In this document: one piece after another, positions 36,846-46,554 of the stretch
How the letters are laid out: each line of letters starts with the position of its first letter
Numbering within the stretch: the first letter of the stretch is position 1
Assembly (NCBI GenBank): GCA_036274195.1
Contig: DASUGD010000056.1
Span: forward strand, 1 to 55,905
DNA: 55,905 bases
Reading direction: 5' to 3'
Origin: JAJKIV01 sp036274195
Lineage (GTDB): Bacteria; Gemmatimonadota; Gemmatimonadetes; Gemmatimonadales; Gemmatimonadaceae
Made by a program: the position numbers and the translations under genes
The notes under the pieces: generated by a model
Databases searched by the model: none
The model's input: only the letters and a program-made list of their open reading frames with translations
Told to the model about the DNA's origin: nothing

Positions 36846-38126
36846 ATGTTCGATAACACAACGCGCACGCTCGTCGTCGTCGGCGCCCAGTGGGGAGACG
36901 AGGGAAAGGGAAAGCTCGTCGATGTGCTCGCCGAGCGCGCCGACTGGGTTGTGCGATATCAGGGCGGTGCAAATGCCGGCCACACGGTGCACATCGGCGA
37001 CGCGAAGTTCGTGCTGCGCCAGATTCCGAGCGGCATCCTGCACGCGGGCGTGCGGTGCGCGATAGGCAACGGTGTCGTGCTCGATCCGGATACACTGTTC
37101 GCCGAGGTCGACCGGCTCGTTGCTGACGGTATCGACGTCGAGGGTCGGCTCTACATCAGCGATCGCGCCCACCTCGTTCTCCCGTACCACAAGCTGCTCG
37201 ACGGCGAGAGCTCCGCGAGCAAGGAGATCGGCACGACAGGGCGAGGTATCGGGCCCGCGTACGAGGACAAGGTCGCACGCCGGGGCGTTCGTGTTCTCGA
37301 TCTTCGCCATCCGGCCCGCGTGCGCCAGCTCGTGGAGCGCGGCGTCGAGCACGCGAACGGGCAGCTCGCGCGCTTCACGGATCGCCGCGCCGATGCCGAA
37401 GCCACCATGCAGCTGCTCGAGCGCCTCACGCCGCGGCTGCTCTCGTTGTCGGAGGACGTCGGGCTGCGCGTGCACCAGGCAATCGAATCCGGTGCAGCCG
37501 TGCTGATGGAAGGCGCGCAGGGCTCGTTGCTCGACATCGATCACGGGACCTACCCGTTCGTAACCTCCAGCAACACGACGTCCGGTGGCGCCGCAATCGG
37601 CGCCGGCATCGCGCCAACGGCGATCGACGCCGTGCTCGGCGTGGTGAAGGCGTACACCACGCGGGTGGGCCACGGCCCGCTGCCGACGGAGATTCCCGGG
37701 GCTCTCGGAGAGCGCATTCGTGAGCTCGGCAATGAGTTCGGGGCGGTTACCGGCAGGCCTCGGCGCTGTGGCTGGTTCGATGCCGTGGTCGTTCGTTATG
37801 CGACGCGCGTCAACGGGCTGAGCGGTCTCGCCGTGACCAAGCTGGACGTTCTGGACAGCCTCGATCGGATCGCGATATGCACCGGTTATCGCGTCGGCGA
37901 CGAGGAGTATCGCGAGTTTCCCGGCGATGTCACTGCGCTGGAGCACATCGAGCCGCTGTACGAGTGGTTCGAGGGCTGGCAGCAGTCGACGAGCGGAGCC
38001 CGCACGCTCGAGGCGCTGCCGGCCCAGGCGCGCCGATATCTGGATCGCATTCGCGAGCTGGTCGCGGCGCCGATCGCGTACGTCAGCGTCGGGACGAGGC
38101 GCGACCAGATCATTGGCCTCGAGTAG
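36846..38126 (+). CDS. purA: Adenylosuccinate synthetase
   Basis: 426 residues; joins IMP and aspartate using GTP in AMP synthesis. Catalytic N-terminus GAQWGDEGKGKLVD with the essential Asp, GGANAGHTV, then STTGRGIGPAYEDK-like TTGRGIGPAYEDK and the GTP-site GVVKAYTTRVGHGPLPTE. Full length. Followed by a GGGAAT heptamer repeat. Confidence 0.97.
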   Translation: MFDNTTRTLVVVGAQWGDEGKGKLVDVLAERADWVVRYQGGANAGHTVHIGDAKFVLRQIPSGILHAGVRCAIGNGVVLDPDTLFAEVDRLVADGIDVEGRLYISDRAHLVLPYHKLLDGESSASKEIGTTGRGIGPAYEDKVARRGVRVLDLRHPARVRQLVERGVEHANGQLARFTDRRADAEATMQLLERLTPRLLSLSEDVGLRVHQAIESGAAVLMEGAQGSLLDIDHGTYPFVTSSNTTSGGAAIGAGIAPTAIDAVLGVVKAYTTRVGHGPLPTEIPGALGERIRELGNEFGAVTGRPRRCGWFDAVVVRYATRVNGLSGLAVTKLDVLDSLDRIAICTGYRVGDEEYREFPGDVTALEHIEPLYEWFEGWQQSTSGARTLEALPAQARRYLDRIRELVAAPIAYVSVGTRRDQIIGLE

Positions 38127-38127
38127 A

Positions 38128-38155
38128 TCGGGAATCGGGAATGGGGAATCGGGAA
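38128..38155. repeat. GGGAAT heptamer repeat
   Basis: Four 7-nt units (cgggaat, cgggaat, ggggaat, cgggaaa) between purA and the reductase gene. One unit creates an in-frame ATG (38141) that competes with the GTG at 38165 as the next gene's start. Confidence 0.7.
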
Positions 38156-38164
38156 ACAGGGTCC

Positions 38165-39175
38165 GTGATTGACCTCGCCATTGTCGGGGCGGGGCCGTGC
38201 GGGCTCGCGGCGGCCATCTCCGCACGGCGTGCCGGGCTCGGCGCGCTCGTGTTCGATGCCGAGTGCGTCGTGAGCTCGATCACCCACTACCCGACCTACG
38301 CGACCTTCTTTTCGACGGCCGAGAAGTTGTCGTTAGGCGGGCTGCCGTTCATCACGGCAGGCGAAAAGCCGTCTCGGCGTGACGCGCTCGCGTACTACCG
38401 CGCGGTGGTTCGGTACTTCGAGATCCCGGTGCGCCAGTACGAGCGCGTCACGCGTATCGATGGGTTCGACGGGGCGTTCGTGGTGCGCACGAACCGGCGC
38501 GGTGTGGAGCACTCCACGAACGCGCGTGCGGTCGTCGTCGCAACCGGCTACTGGGGATCACCAAACCGGTTGGGCGTACCCGGCGAGGACCTGCCTCACG
38601 TCACCCACGCCTACCGTGAAGGTCACTACGCGTTCCAGCAGAACGCCGTGGTGGTAGGAGGCGGAAACTCCGCGGCGGAAGCGGCGCTGGACCTCTGGCG
38701 CGCCGGCGCGCGCGTGACGCTCGTCCATTTCGGTTCCACGTTCGACAAGAAGATCAAGCCGTGGGTGCTTCCGGATTTCACGAATCGCGTGGCCGAGGGG
38801 AGCATCGGGGCAATGTGGAACAACCGCGTCGTCGAGATCGGCCCCGAAGACGTGACGCTCCGCTCCGCCGACGGCACCATCTCGGCAATTCCGGCGGACC
38901 ACGTGTTCCTCATGACGGGGTTCGCACCGAGCGTCGATCTGCTCCGCCAGCTTGGCGTGACGATCGATCCCACGACAGGAATTCCGCGGCACGACCCGAC
39001 GACCCTCGAGACCGACGTACCCGGCGTCTTCGTCGCGGGCGTGGTGAATGCCGGCTACGACGCCAACAAGGTGTTCATCGAGAACGGCCGCTTTCACGGC
39101 GACCAGATCGTGGCCAAGCTGCTCGGGAAGCCCGCTCCGCCGCCAGCGAAGATCAGCCGGGACCTGGATTCCTAG
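38165..39175 (+). CDS. ypdA: YpdA-like bacillithiol-disulfide reductase (FAD/NADPH)
   Basis: 336 residues from GTG 38165; ATG 38141 inside the heptamer repeat would add eight residues. Two dinucleotide folds: GAGPCGLAAA (FAD) and VVVGGGNSAAEAAL (NADPH). The stretch THYPTYATFFSTAEKLSLGGLPFI...KPSRRDALAYYRAV is characteristic of YpdA/Bdr, and there is no CxxC redox pair as in thioredoxin reductase. YpdA regenerates bacillithiol, so this suggests the organism makes that thiol; no bsh genes are in the window. Confidence 0.82.
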   Translation: MIDLAIVGAGPCGLAAAISARRAGLGALVFDAECVVSSITHYPTYATFFSTAEKLSLGGLPFITAGEKPSRRDALAYYRAVVRYFEIPVRQYERVTRIDGFDGAFVVRTNRRGVEHSTNARAVVVATGYWGSPNRLGVPGEDLPHVTHAYREGHYAFQQNAVVVGGGNSAAEAALDLWRAGARVTLVHFGSTFDKKIKPWVLPDFTNRVAEGSIGAMWNNRVVEIGPEDVTLRSADGTISAIPADHVFLMTGFAPSVDLLRQLGVTIDPTTGIPRHDPTTLETDVPGVFVAGVVNAGYDANKVFIENGRFHGDQIVAKLLGKPAPPPAKISRDLDS

Positions 39176-39235
39176 CCGATTACATTTCGGGTTCGCCCTC
39201 GCCCAACCAACCTCGCGCCCACTTCAGGCCCGGTC

Positions 39236-40594
39236 ATGGCAAGCGTATCCGCACATCCCGACGTCATGGAGAAGCTCGTGTCGCTCGCGAAGCGACGCGG
39301 ATTCATCTTCCAGTCCTCCGAGATCTACGGCGGCACGGGGTCGGTGTGGGACTATGGGCCGCTCGGCGTCGAGCTCAAGAAGAACATCAAGGACCGGTGG
39401 TGGCATGCGATGGTCCGGGCGCGCGATGACATCGAGGGACTCGATGCGGCAATCCTCATGCACCCGCGTGTCTGGGAGGCGAGCGGCCACGTCGCGGGAT
39501 TCACCGACCCGCTGATCGACTGCCGGAACTGCAAGCGCCGGTTCCGCGCGGACGACCCCGCGATCAAGGGAACACCGGGCACGCCCGACGCGCAGTGTCC
39601 GGTATGCGGATCGAAGGGAACGCTGAGCGAGCCGCGGCTGTTCAACCTCATGTTCAAGACGTTCATGGGGCCGGTGGAGGAAAGCGCGGCCATCGTGTAC
39701 CTGCGTCCCGAGACGGCGCAGGGGATCTTCGTGAACTTCCTCAACGTTCAGCAATCGACGCGACAGAAGATCCCGTTCGGGATTGCGCAGATCGGCAAGG
39801 CGTTCCGCAACGAGATCACGCCCGGGAATTTCATTTTCCGGACGCGGGAGTTCGAGCAGATGGAGATGCAGTTCTTCGTCGAGCCGGGGACTGACGAGGA
39901 GCACTTCGAGTACTGGAAGGCCCAGCGCATGGAGTGGCACCGGTCGCTCGGGCTCGCGCCGGACCGCCTGCGCTACAAGCCGCATGAGCAGTTGGCCCAC
40001 TACGCGCGTGCCGCGGCCGACATCGAGTTCGACTTCGGCGGATCGTTAGGCTACCAGGAGATCGAGGGCATTCACAACCGCTCGGACTTCGACCTTGGTC
40101 GCCACCAGGAGTACTCCGGGAAGAAGCTCGAGTACTTCGACCAGCCGAAGAATCGGCGGTACATCCCCTACGTGATCGAGACGTCCGTGGGAGCGGACCG
40201 CACGACGCTTGCCTTGCTGGTGAACGCCTACCGCGAGGAAGACGTCCCGGGCGAGACCGAAGGCCGGACCGTGCTCGGCTTCGCACCGTCCATCGCGCCA
40301 ATCAAGGCGGGGGTATTCCCGCTCGTGAAGAAGGACGGCATGCCCGAGATGGCCGAGAAGGTGGCGAACGACCTGCGGCGTGCATTCCCGATCTTCTACG
40401 ATGACGGCGGTGCAATCGGACGGCGCTACCGCCGGCAGGACGAGGTGGGAACACCGTTCGGCATCACGGTCGATGGGCAGTCCACGCAGGACGGTACCGT
40501 GACCGTCCGCGATCGCGACACGCTGCAGCAGGTCCGGGTGGCTGCCGACCAGCTCCGCGGCTACATCGCCGAGCGGATCACTCCTGACGAATAG
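39236..40594 (+). CDS. glyS: Glycyl-tRNA synthetase (dimeric type)
   Basis: 452-residue class II enzyme of the alpha2 type. Start MASVSAHPDVMEKLVSLAKRRGFIFQSSEIYGG, motif 2 region FRNEITPGNFIFRTREFEQMEMQFF, motif 3 ETSVGADRTTLALL, and an anticodon-binding domain FAPSIAPIKAGVFPL. A zinc-like insertion CRNC...CPVC lies at about 96-124. ETAQGIF marks the glycine site. Confidence 0.96.
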   Translation: MASVSAHPDVMEKLVSLAKRRGFIFQSSEIYGGTGSVWDYGPLGVELKKNIKDRWWHAMVRARDDIEGLDAAILMHPRVWEASGHVAGFTDPLIDCRNCKRRFRADDPAIKGTPGTPDAQCPVCGSKGTLSEPRLFNLMFKTFMGPVEESAAIVYLRPETAQGIFVNFLNVQQSTRQKIPFGIAQIGKAFRNEITPGNFIFRTREFEQMEMQFFVEPGTDEEHFEYWKAQRMEWHRSLGLAPDRLRYKPHEQLAHYARAAADIEFDFGGSLGYQEIEGIHNRSDFDLGRHQEYSGKKLEYFDQPKNRRYIPYVIETSVGADRTTLALLVNAYREEDVPGETEGRTVLGFAPSIAPIKAGVFPLVKKDGMPEMAEKVANDLRRAFPIFYDDGGAIGRRYRRQDEVGTPFGITVDGQSTQDGTVTVRDRDTLQQVRVAADQLRGYIAERITPDE

Positions 40595-40612
40595 CGGACG
40601 GCACCGACAGAC

Positions 40613-42133
40613 ATGGCCGATCTCACGCTCGCGGTGCTTCGTCAGGGCGGCGAGGCGTTCATGGAGGCGCTGTCGCGGGAGCAGTACCTGGCCATAGCCG
40701 GCCACAAACCTGACGCGGAGCTGCGGCCCATCTACGAGCGGTTCGCTCGAGTGGTCGGACCGGGCGCGCTCGAGCTCACGCGCGACACATTCCGCTCGGC
40801 GACGGCCGGCAGCGAGGAATGGCGCTCCGCGCGGGCGCTGCTGGACTGGCAGGTGACGTACCAGGTGTCGCGTGAGCTCGCCGAGCTCGATGAACGGCTC
40901 ATCGCGTGGGAGGCGAACGCGGTGATCCGCCTTGCGGACGGACGCGAGGTTCCCTACCAGCGCGCTCCGGTGGAGATGGCCACGGAGCCAAACCGCGATG
41001 AACGGCTCGCGCTCGACGACGCGCGTGCATCGCTCGTGGAGCGCGAGCTCGCGCCCATGCGCGCCGAGCGCCTTCAGCGAGAGCGCGACCTCGTCGAGGC
41101 GCTCGAGATCGCGACAGGCTACGTGGCCGCGTTCGAGGCGTTGTCCGGGATCGACCTCGGCGCGCTCGCCGCAGAATGCGAGCGATTCTTGCGCGAAACC
41201 GAGTCGATGTGGGCCGACGTACACGCCGACGCGGTGCGAAAACACCTTGGCATCCGCCCCGGCGAAGCCACGCGTGCGGACGCGCTCGCACTCATGCGCG
41301 CGACGCGGTTCGACCCGTACTTCCCGGCCGCTGACATGGAGCCCGCCATTCGTCGTCAGGCAACGGAGATGGGCGTGAACCCGGAAGCCGACGGGCGGAT
41401 CATTTACGACCTTGCGCCGCGGCCGGGGAAGCGGTCGAGGGCATTCTGCGCGCCGGTGCGGATTCCGCGCGAGGTGTACCTCGTCCTGTTTCCGCACGGC
41501 GGCGCGACGGACTACCGAACCTTGCTGCACGAGCTCGGGCACGCCCTGCACTTCGGCTACATGCGGGACGATCTGCCATTCGAGTACCGCTGGCTCGGTG
41601 ACAACTCGATCACCGAAGGCTACGCGATGCTGTTCGACCACCTCATGCACGACGCCGGGTGGCTGACTCGCTACTCGGCGTTAGGCAGGACGCGGGTGGG
41701 CGAGTACCGCCGAGCGGCGGCGTTCGAGGAGCTGCAATTCCTTCGGCGGTACGCGGCGAAGCTCGTGTACGAGCTGAGGCTCTATGGCGGCGACACGCCG
41801 TGGTCGTCGCTCCCCGACGCGTACGTGGACATTCTGAGCTCGGCCACGACCTTCCGCTACCGCACGGCCGACGCGTTCGTCGACGTGGACCCGGGATTCT
41901 ACTCGGCCCGCTATCTCCGCGCGTGGCAACTGCAGGCGGCACTGCGGGAGATGCTCACCGCCCGCTTCGATGAGGACTGGTACCGGAACCCGCGCGCCGG
42001 CCCCTGGCTGGTGCGCGAGCTGTTCGCGGAAGGGCAGCGTGAGCTCGCGTCCGAGCTGGCCGAACGCGTCGGGGCGCCGGCGCTGTCCTTCCAACCGGTG
42101 ATTCGGGCGATCGAGGCGGGGCTGGCTGCGTAG
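40613..42133 (+). CDS. M3-like zinc metallopeptidase
   Basis: 506 residues. HELGH (306-310) in LLHELGHALHFGYM supplies the zinc ligands and catalytic Glu; Glu335 in NSITEGYAMLFDHL is the third ligand. The mostly helical sequence before it fits a gluzincin of the M3 (thimet/oligoendopeptidase) or M32 style, with no signal peptide, so it probably trims cytoplasmic peptides. The family assignment is by motif spacing and remains approximate. It lies 18 nt after glyS. Confidence 0.75.
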   Translation: MADLTLAVLRQGGEAFMEALSREQYLAIAGHKPDAELRPIYERFARVVGPGALELTRDTFRSATAGSEEWRSARALLDWQVTYQVSRELAELDERLIAWEANAVIRLADGREVPYQRAPVEMATEPNRDERLALDDARASLVERELAPMRAERLQRERDLVEALEIATGYVAAFEALSGIDLGALAAECERFLRETESMWADVHADAVRKHLGIRPGEATRADALALMRATRFDPYFPAADMEPAIRRQATEMGVNPEADGRIIYDLAPRPGKRSRAFCAPVRIPREVYLVLFPHGGATDYRTLLHELGHALHFGYMRDDLPFEYRWLGDNSITEGYAMLFDHLMHDAGWLTRYSALGRTRVGEYRRAAAFEELQFLRRYAAKLVYELRLYGGDTPWSSLPDAYVDILSSATTFRYRTADAFVDVDPGFYSARYLRAWQLQAALREMLTARFDEDWYRNPRAGPWLVRELFAEGQRELASELAERVGAPALSFQPVIRAIEAGLAA

Positions 42134-42143
42134 CGGGTCCCGG

Positions 42144-43571
42144 CTAGGGAACGCGAGTCGCCTCCAGCGGCCGGGCGCCGCGATCGAGAACGAAGCCGAC
42201 CACCTTGCCCTCGATGACGTCCACCACGATCTGGCCTGGCTGGCCCATCACGGCGTACGCGTTAGGCGCCGCCTGCTTCATCATTCGAATTGCGGGTTGG
42301 TTCTCGATCTGCAGCATCAGCTGCGCGCCGTTTGCAGAGATGCGCGCGTTCCGCTTCGACCCGTCCGGCCAGGTGACCTTGTAGTTCCCCGAGAGTCGCG
42401 CGATCTCGTCCGCCGAAATCGGCAGATCCGCCGGCGGCGCGGGCCGATCCGGCAGCAACGGCAGGCCGAACGCGACGCGCGCGAGGTTTTCGGCAATCTC
42501 GTCCGACGGCGCGGGAGCCGTGTTCGCCAGCACGACGACGGTCAGCGAGTCGTCGGGGTAGTACGCCAGCTCGGAGATGAAACCGTTGATGCCGCCGCCA
42601 TGATGGATTCGACGGTGGGTGCCGACCGTGTCCATGAAGAGCCCGAACCCGTACTGCATCGGCCGCCCGCTCGTGAGCTTCGCCGGCGTGGTCATGGCCG
42701 CGAACGACGATTCCTTCACGAGCTTGCCGCTGTGCAGCAGCCGTGTCCACGCGGCGAGATCGCCGACACTCGAGCAAAGTGATCCTGCGGCGTACGGGAG
42801 GTCCATGCTGATGTATGGGGCATTGACGAGACCCGTTGCCCGGCCCTCGTACCCTTGGGCGCGGTGCTTGATGATCGGCATCACGCTGCAATACACCGTC
42901 GAGCTCAGCCCGTTAGGCGTGAACAACGCGTCCCGCAGGTAGTCTCCGTACGACTTCCCGGTGACTCGCTCGATGATCATGCCGAGCAGGAAGTAGCCCG
43001 TATTGTTGTAGTAGAAGTGCGATCCCGGCTCGAACTGCAGCGAATCGTCCTTCACCGTGGCGATCAGCGAATCCTTCGAGAGGTCGAGCCGCATGACACG
43101 GCCGAACTGCGGGCCGACATCGGTATAACTCGGAATGCCGGACGTGTGGTTGAGCAAGTGCCTCACGAGCACGCGCCGCCCGTGGGTTGGCGCGTTCGGC
43201 ACGTACTTGGTCACGTCATCGTCGAGCGACAGCTTGCCTTGCTCGACGAGCTGCATGATCGCCACCGAGGTGAACTGCTTGGTTACGGAACCGATGCGAT
43301 AAACGGTCCCGGGACTCGCTGGCACCTCGTTCTCCATGTCGGCCATACCGTAGCCTTTCATCACCAGCGTGTCGCGGCCCCGCAGTACGGCGATGGAAAG
43401 TGCGGCCACCCGGCCACGCTTGATCGTTGCGTCCGCGATGGAATCAGCGGCGCGCGCGACCAGTCGGCGGGCCGCCCGGCCGTCTCGCGCGGACTGAGCG
43501 ACCGCGATGGAAGGGAGGGCGAACGCGAGGAAGGGCAGGGCGGACAAGAGCATCGTGCGTCGTTTGCGCAT
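42144..43571 (-). CDS. Secreted beta-lactamase-fold serine hydrolase
   Basis: 475 residues from ATG 43571; longer frames up to 43742 add Arg-rich sequence without a signal. The signal peptide is TMLLSALPFLAFALPSIAVAQS. Class C/PBP4 motifs: Ser95-x-x-Lys98 (SVTK), Tyr188-Asn-Asn190, and HHGGG (323-327) as the KTG equivalent. After about 390 a small beta-rich domain follows (DUF3471-like). Could be an esterase or D-aminopeptidase; not evidence of antibiotic resistance. Convergent with the M3-like gene. Confidence 0.85.
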   Translation of the reverse strand: MRKRRTMLLSALPFLAFALPSIAVAQSARDGRAARRLVARAADSIADATIKRGRVAALSIAVLRGRDTLVMKGYGMADMENEVPASPGTVYRIGSVTKQFTSVAIMQLVEQGKLSLDDDVTKYVPNAPTHGRRVLVRHLLNHTSGIPSYTDVGPQFGRVMRLDLSKDSLIATVKDDSLQFEPGSHFYYNNTGYFLLGMIIERVTGKSYGDYLRDALFTPNGLSSTVYCSVMPIIKHRAQGYEGRATGLVNAPYISMDLPYAAGSLCSSVGDLAAWTRLLHSGKLVKESSFAAMTTPAKLTSGRPMQYGFGLFMDTVGTHRRIHHGGGINGFISELAYYPDDSLTVVVLANTAPAPSDEIAENLARVAFGLPLLPDRPAPPADLPISADEIARLSGNYKVTWPDGSKRNARISANGAQLMLQIENQPAIRMMKQAAPNAYAVMGQPGQIVVDVIEGKVVGFVLDRGARPLEATRVP

Positions 43572-43684
43572 CGTCGGCAGGTCTCGGGGTTGTGTGGTGG
43601 CGCCACCGCCAATGTGCTCTCCGCACCGCGCGACAGCCAGCGTGCGGCGCGCTTTGAAACGGGCGCGTGCGGTGCGAAACTTCC

Positions 43685-45118
43685 ATGCTCCTACGACGCA
43701 CCGCGCCGGCGGTGTTTCGCTGTACCGCCTCCTCCCGCACAAACGTGACGGCCACCTCCACGTCCGCCGAAGCGCAGGCGATCGATTGGGCTGCGGTTGC
43801 CCGCGAGACCGTCGTGCACCTTCAGCGCATGATTCGGATCGACACGGTCAATCCACCGGGTAACGAGCTTGCCGTAGCGCAATACCTGGTGGGCGTTCTC
43901 AGCGCCGATCGGATCGAGACGCATCTCTTCGAGCCGGCGCAGGGTCGTGCTGCGCTCGTGGCACGGCTCGCCGGCGACGGGACCCGGCGGCCCGTGATCA
44001 TCATGGCTCACATGGACGTCGTGGGAGTCGAACGTGCGAACTGGACGGTTGACCCCTTCGGAGGCGAAACGGCGGGCGGCTACCTGTATGGGCGCGGGGC
44101 GATCGACGACAAGGGAATGCTTGCGGCGAACCTCCAGACCATGCTGCTGCTCAAGCGACACGTGATCGATGTCGGGGCAAGGCTGAAGCGCGACGTCATC
44201 TTCGTCGCGAACTCGGACGAGGAGGCGGGCGGCGAATTCGGCATGGGCTGGCTCGTGGACAACCATCGCGAGCTGATCGACGCGGAGTTCGTCCTGAACG
44301 AAGGAGGACGGACACGCGTGGTGCGCGGGAAACCGCTCTATGTCGCAGTCCAGAACACCGAGAAGGTTCCACATGGCGTTACCGTGACTGCGCACGGGCC
44401 AGGCGGACACGCCGCCGTTCCACTCGCCGGCAACGCGGTATTCCGATTGGGCCGAGCCCTGGCGGCCATTGGGAAGCATCAGGAGCCGGTTCGCCTGACG
44501 CCGAGCACACGCGAATTCTTCGGGCAGCTCGCGATCGTCTGGCCGGACGCGACCGAGCGCCGCGCAATGCATGACGTCGCGTCGAGAGACCGGCGCCGCG
44601 TTCTGCGCGGTGCCCGTGTGTTGGCGATGACGCCGGTTTTCAACGCCATACTGCGAACAGGGATCTCGGCCACGGTGGTCGGTGGGGGGATTCGGTCGAA
44701 TGTGATCCCGACCGAAGCGACTGCGTTGTTGAACATCCGTACGCTTCCGGGTGAGTCGATCGACGCGGTGGTCTCACGGCTTCGGCGCGTGATCGACGAC
44801 CCGCGCGTCGAGGTGGCGATCACGCAGCGTGGGGAGGACGCTCCGGCCTCCGACTTCGCGTCGCCGATGTTCGCGGCGATCGCGGAAACGGTAAAGGAGC
44901 TCGCGCCGGACATGGTCACGGTCCCGTATATGAGCACGGGCGCCACCGATAGTGCGCGACTCAGGCGGCTCGGCATGCAGGCGTATGGCCTGTTGCCGTT
45001 CCCGATGGACCAGCAGGACGAGGACCGCATGCACGGGAACGACGAACGGATCCCGCTCGCATCGTTGGATTTCGGGACACGGCTCATGTTCGGCGCCGTC
45101 CGGCGTGTAGCTCGTTAG
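43685..45118 (+). CDS. M20-family zinc peptidase
   Basis: About 477 residues from ATG 43685 (43667 is an alternative). Dinuclear zinc motifs: AHMDVVGV (His ligand and catalytic Asp), GRGAIDDKGM (bridging Asp), NSDEEAGGEFG (Glu pair), and a C-terminal RMHGNDERIP (His). Dimerisation domain in between (VTAHGPGGHAAVPLAGNA). Resembles carboxypeptidase/dipeptidase members acting on peptides or acyl-amino acids. Divergent from the serine hydrolase with a short shared upstream region. Confidence 0.88.
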   Translation: MLLRRTAPAVFRCTASSRTNVTATSTSAEAQAIDWAAVARETVVHLQRMIRIDTVNPPGNELAVAQYLVGVLSADRIETHLFEPAQGRAALVARLAGDGTRRPVIIMAHMDVVGVERANWTVDPFGGETAGGYLYGRGAIDDKGMLAANLQTMLLLKRHVIDVGARLKRDVIFVANSDEEAGGEFGMGWLVDNHRELIDAEFVLNEGGRTRVVRGKPLYVAVQNTEKVPHGVTVTAHGPGGHAAVPLAGNAVFRLGRALAAIGKHQEPVRLTPSTREFFGQLAIVWPDATERRAMHDVASRDRRRVLRGARVLAMTPVFNAILRTGISATVVGGGIRSNVIPTEATALLNIRTLPGESIDAVVSRLRRVIDDPRVEVAITQRGEDAPASDFASPMFAAIAETVKELAPDMVTVPYMSTGATDSARLRRLGMQAYGLLPFPMDQQDEDRMHGNDERIPLASLDFGTRLMFGAVRRVAR

Positions 45119-45439
45119 GCGGGAGATCCGGGATCGCGACCGTGGGCTCCGCGGCGGGACTGGCGCGTTGCGGCCACAGCAGTGTGGTGCCCGGGCCACA
45201 TCTGCGTTGGGGCAGCGACACGCTAGCCGACCGGCAAAACAGCTGATGGACCCGACGAACGGCGCCGGAACTGGGCGAATCCGGGTGTCGACAGGGTCGG
45301 AGCGGGGTCTCGGGGGTTCGAGAAACAGGTCATGCGGATGGGCACGCTTGTTGTTAGTGAAGTGGGCGTGCCTGAGTTCGGTGCGACGCCCGCCCCGATC
45401 CGTTCCTCATAAGAAAATTTCAACCCTCGGAAGCTCCCG
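45119..45439. other. 321-nt intergenic region
   Basis: No convincing gene. It contains a ggcacgc...gcgtgcc inverted repeat near 45337-45372 flanking an AT-richer ttgttgttagtgaagt loop, and an AT-rich cataagaaaatttcaa patch (about 45409-45424) just before the lipoprotein gene that may be a -10 or UP-like region. Confidence 0.45.
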
Positions 45440-45472
45440 ATGACACGCCATCGCCGACCTGGCTATTCGCGC

Positions 45473-45838
45473 ATGATTTCCCGTCGTTCCCTCGCGCCTA
45501 TCGCCGCGTCCATCCTCGTTGTTCTCGCGGGTTGCAAGGAAGGCGGCAGTACCGAGCCAAAGAAGGGCCCGGGGCCGACGACCATTACCCTCGACCCCAA
45601 CTCGCTCACGGTGAGCATTGGACAGACCGGCAAGGTCTATCCGACCGTGCGGGACCAGAACGGGGCACGCATGCCCAGTTACAGCGCGGTGACGTGGAGC
45701 TCGGCCAACACCAGCGTGGCGACCGTCGCGAAATCGGACACGACCGGCGTGGTTACCGGCCTGGCGGTTGGTGAGACGCAGATTCTGGCCACGGTTGGCA
45801 ACGTCGTCGCGCATATTTCCGTAAACGTCGTCCCCTGA
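45473..45838 (+). CDS. Big2-type lipoprotein
   Basis: About 121 residues from ATG 45473 (45440 adds 11). Lipobox in ASILVVLAGC gives an outer- or inner-membrane anchored lipoprotein; after a short Lys/Pro/Gly linker comes one bacterial Ig-like (Big2) domain: ITLDPNSLTVSIGQTGKVYPTV...VTWSSANTSVATVAKSD...GVVTGLAVGETQILATVGN. A surface or periplasmic adhesion-type module; partner unknown. Confidence 0.82.
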   Translation: MISRRSLAPIAASILVVLAGCKEGGSTEPKKGPGPTTITLDPNSLTVSIGQTGKVYPTVRDQNGARMPSYSAVTWSSANTSVATVAKSDTTGVVTGLAVGETQILATVGNVVAHISVNVVP

Positions 45839-45849
45839 TTCGCGGTGAT

Positions 45850-46548
45850 GTGGCAACGATAACCGATAGAAATACGGCGGTCGTCACCGGCGCGTCCCGA
45901 GGCATTGGGCGCGCCGTTGCGCTCCGGCTGGGCCCGACCCACAACGTGATCGCCGTCGCTCGTTCACGACCCGAGCTCGAGTCGCTCGCCAATGAGATTC
46001 GGTCCGCCGGCGGGTCGTGCGACACGATCGAGCTGGATGTCGCCGACGCGAACGCCGTCGCTCGCGAGCTCGATGGCGTCCGCGCGGATGTGCTCGTGAA
46101 CAACGCTGGCGTCGGCTACATGAAGCCGCTCCTCGAGCTGTCGAGCGAGGAGTGGCACGCGATGGTCGACGTGAACTTCAACGCGCTCTTTCACGTGACG
46201 CGCGCCGTGCTGCCCGGCATGGTGGAGCGCGGGCGTGGTCACATCGTAATGGTCGGCTCGATCGCCGGGAGGAGCGCATTCGTCGGCGGCAGCTGCTACG
46301 CCGCGACGAAGCACGCCGTGATGGGCTTCAGCGAATCGCTGATGCTCGAGGTGCGCGACCGGGGCGTGAAAGTGAGCGTCGTGAATCCCGGGTCCGTGGC
46401 AACGAGCTTTTCGCGGCGCGAACGCGACACGAGCTGGATGCTGACCGCCGACGATGTCGCAGACGCGGTGGTCCACGCCATCGACACGCCGGCAAGGGTG
46501 CTCGTGCACCGCATCGAGGTGCGGGCAGCGGTCCCGAAGAAGGGGTAG
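45850..46548 (+). CDS. Short-chain dehydrogenase/reductase
   Basis: 232 residues from GTG 45850. Cofactor motif TGASRGIG (about 15-22), NNAGVG, catalytic Ser in MVGSIAGRSAF and YxxxK in SCYAATKHAVMGF. The Arg after TGAS and in VARSR suggests NADPH preference. Classical SDR; substrate unknown. Confidence 0.88.
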   Translation: MATITDRNTAVVTGASRGIGRAVALRLGPTHNVIAVARSRPELESLANEIRSAGGSCDTIELDVADANAVARELDGVRADVLVNNAGVGYMKPLLELSSEEWHAMVDVNFNALFHVTRAVLPGMVERGRGHIVMVGSIAGRSAFVGGSCYAATKHAVMGFSESLMLEVRDRGVKVSVVNPGSVATSFSRRERDTSWMLTADDVADAVVHAIDTPARVLVHRIEVRAAVPKKG

Positions 46549-46554
46549 GGCGGT

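Noticed and set aside
38141..38164. ATG at 38141 as the YpdA start
   Set aside because: It is created by the heptamer repeat and adds residues absent from the family; GTG 38165 places the FAD motif at the usual distance. Not fully excluded.
40046..41650. 534-codon minus-strand frame over glyS and the M3-like gene
   Set aside because: Opposite two well-supported genes; no domain seen.
42144..43571. Antibiotic-resistance beta-lactamase
   Set aside because: The SxxK/YxN/HxG motifs define the broad serine-hydrolase fold; the C-terminal domain and context fit an esterase or peptidase, and nothing indicates lactam resistance.
45168..45443. 91-codon frame in the gap before the lipoprotein gene
   Set aside because: No motif, no ribosome-binding site, and Arg/Gly-rich shadow-like composition.
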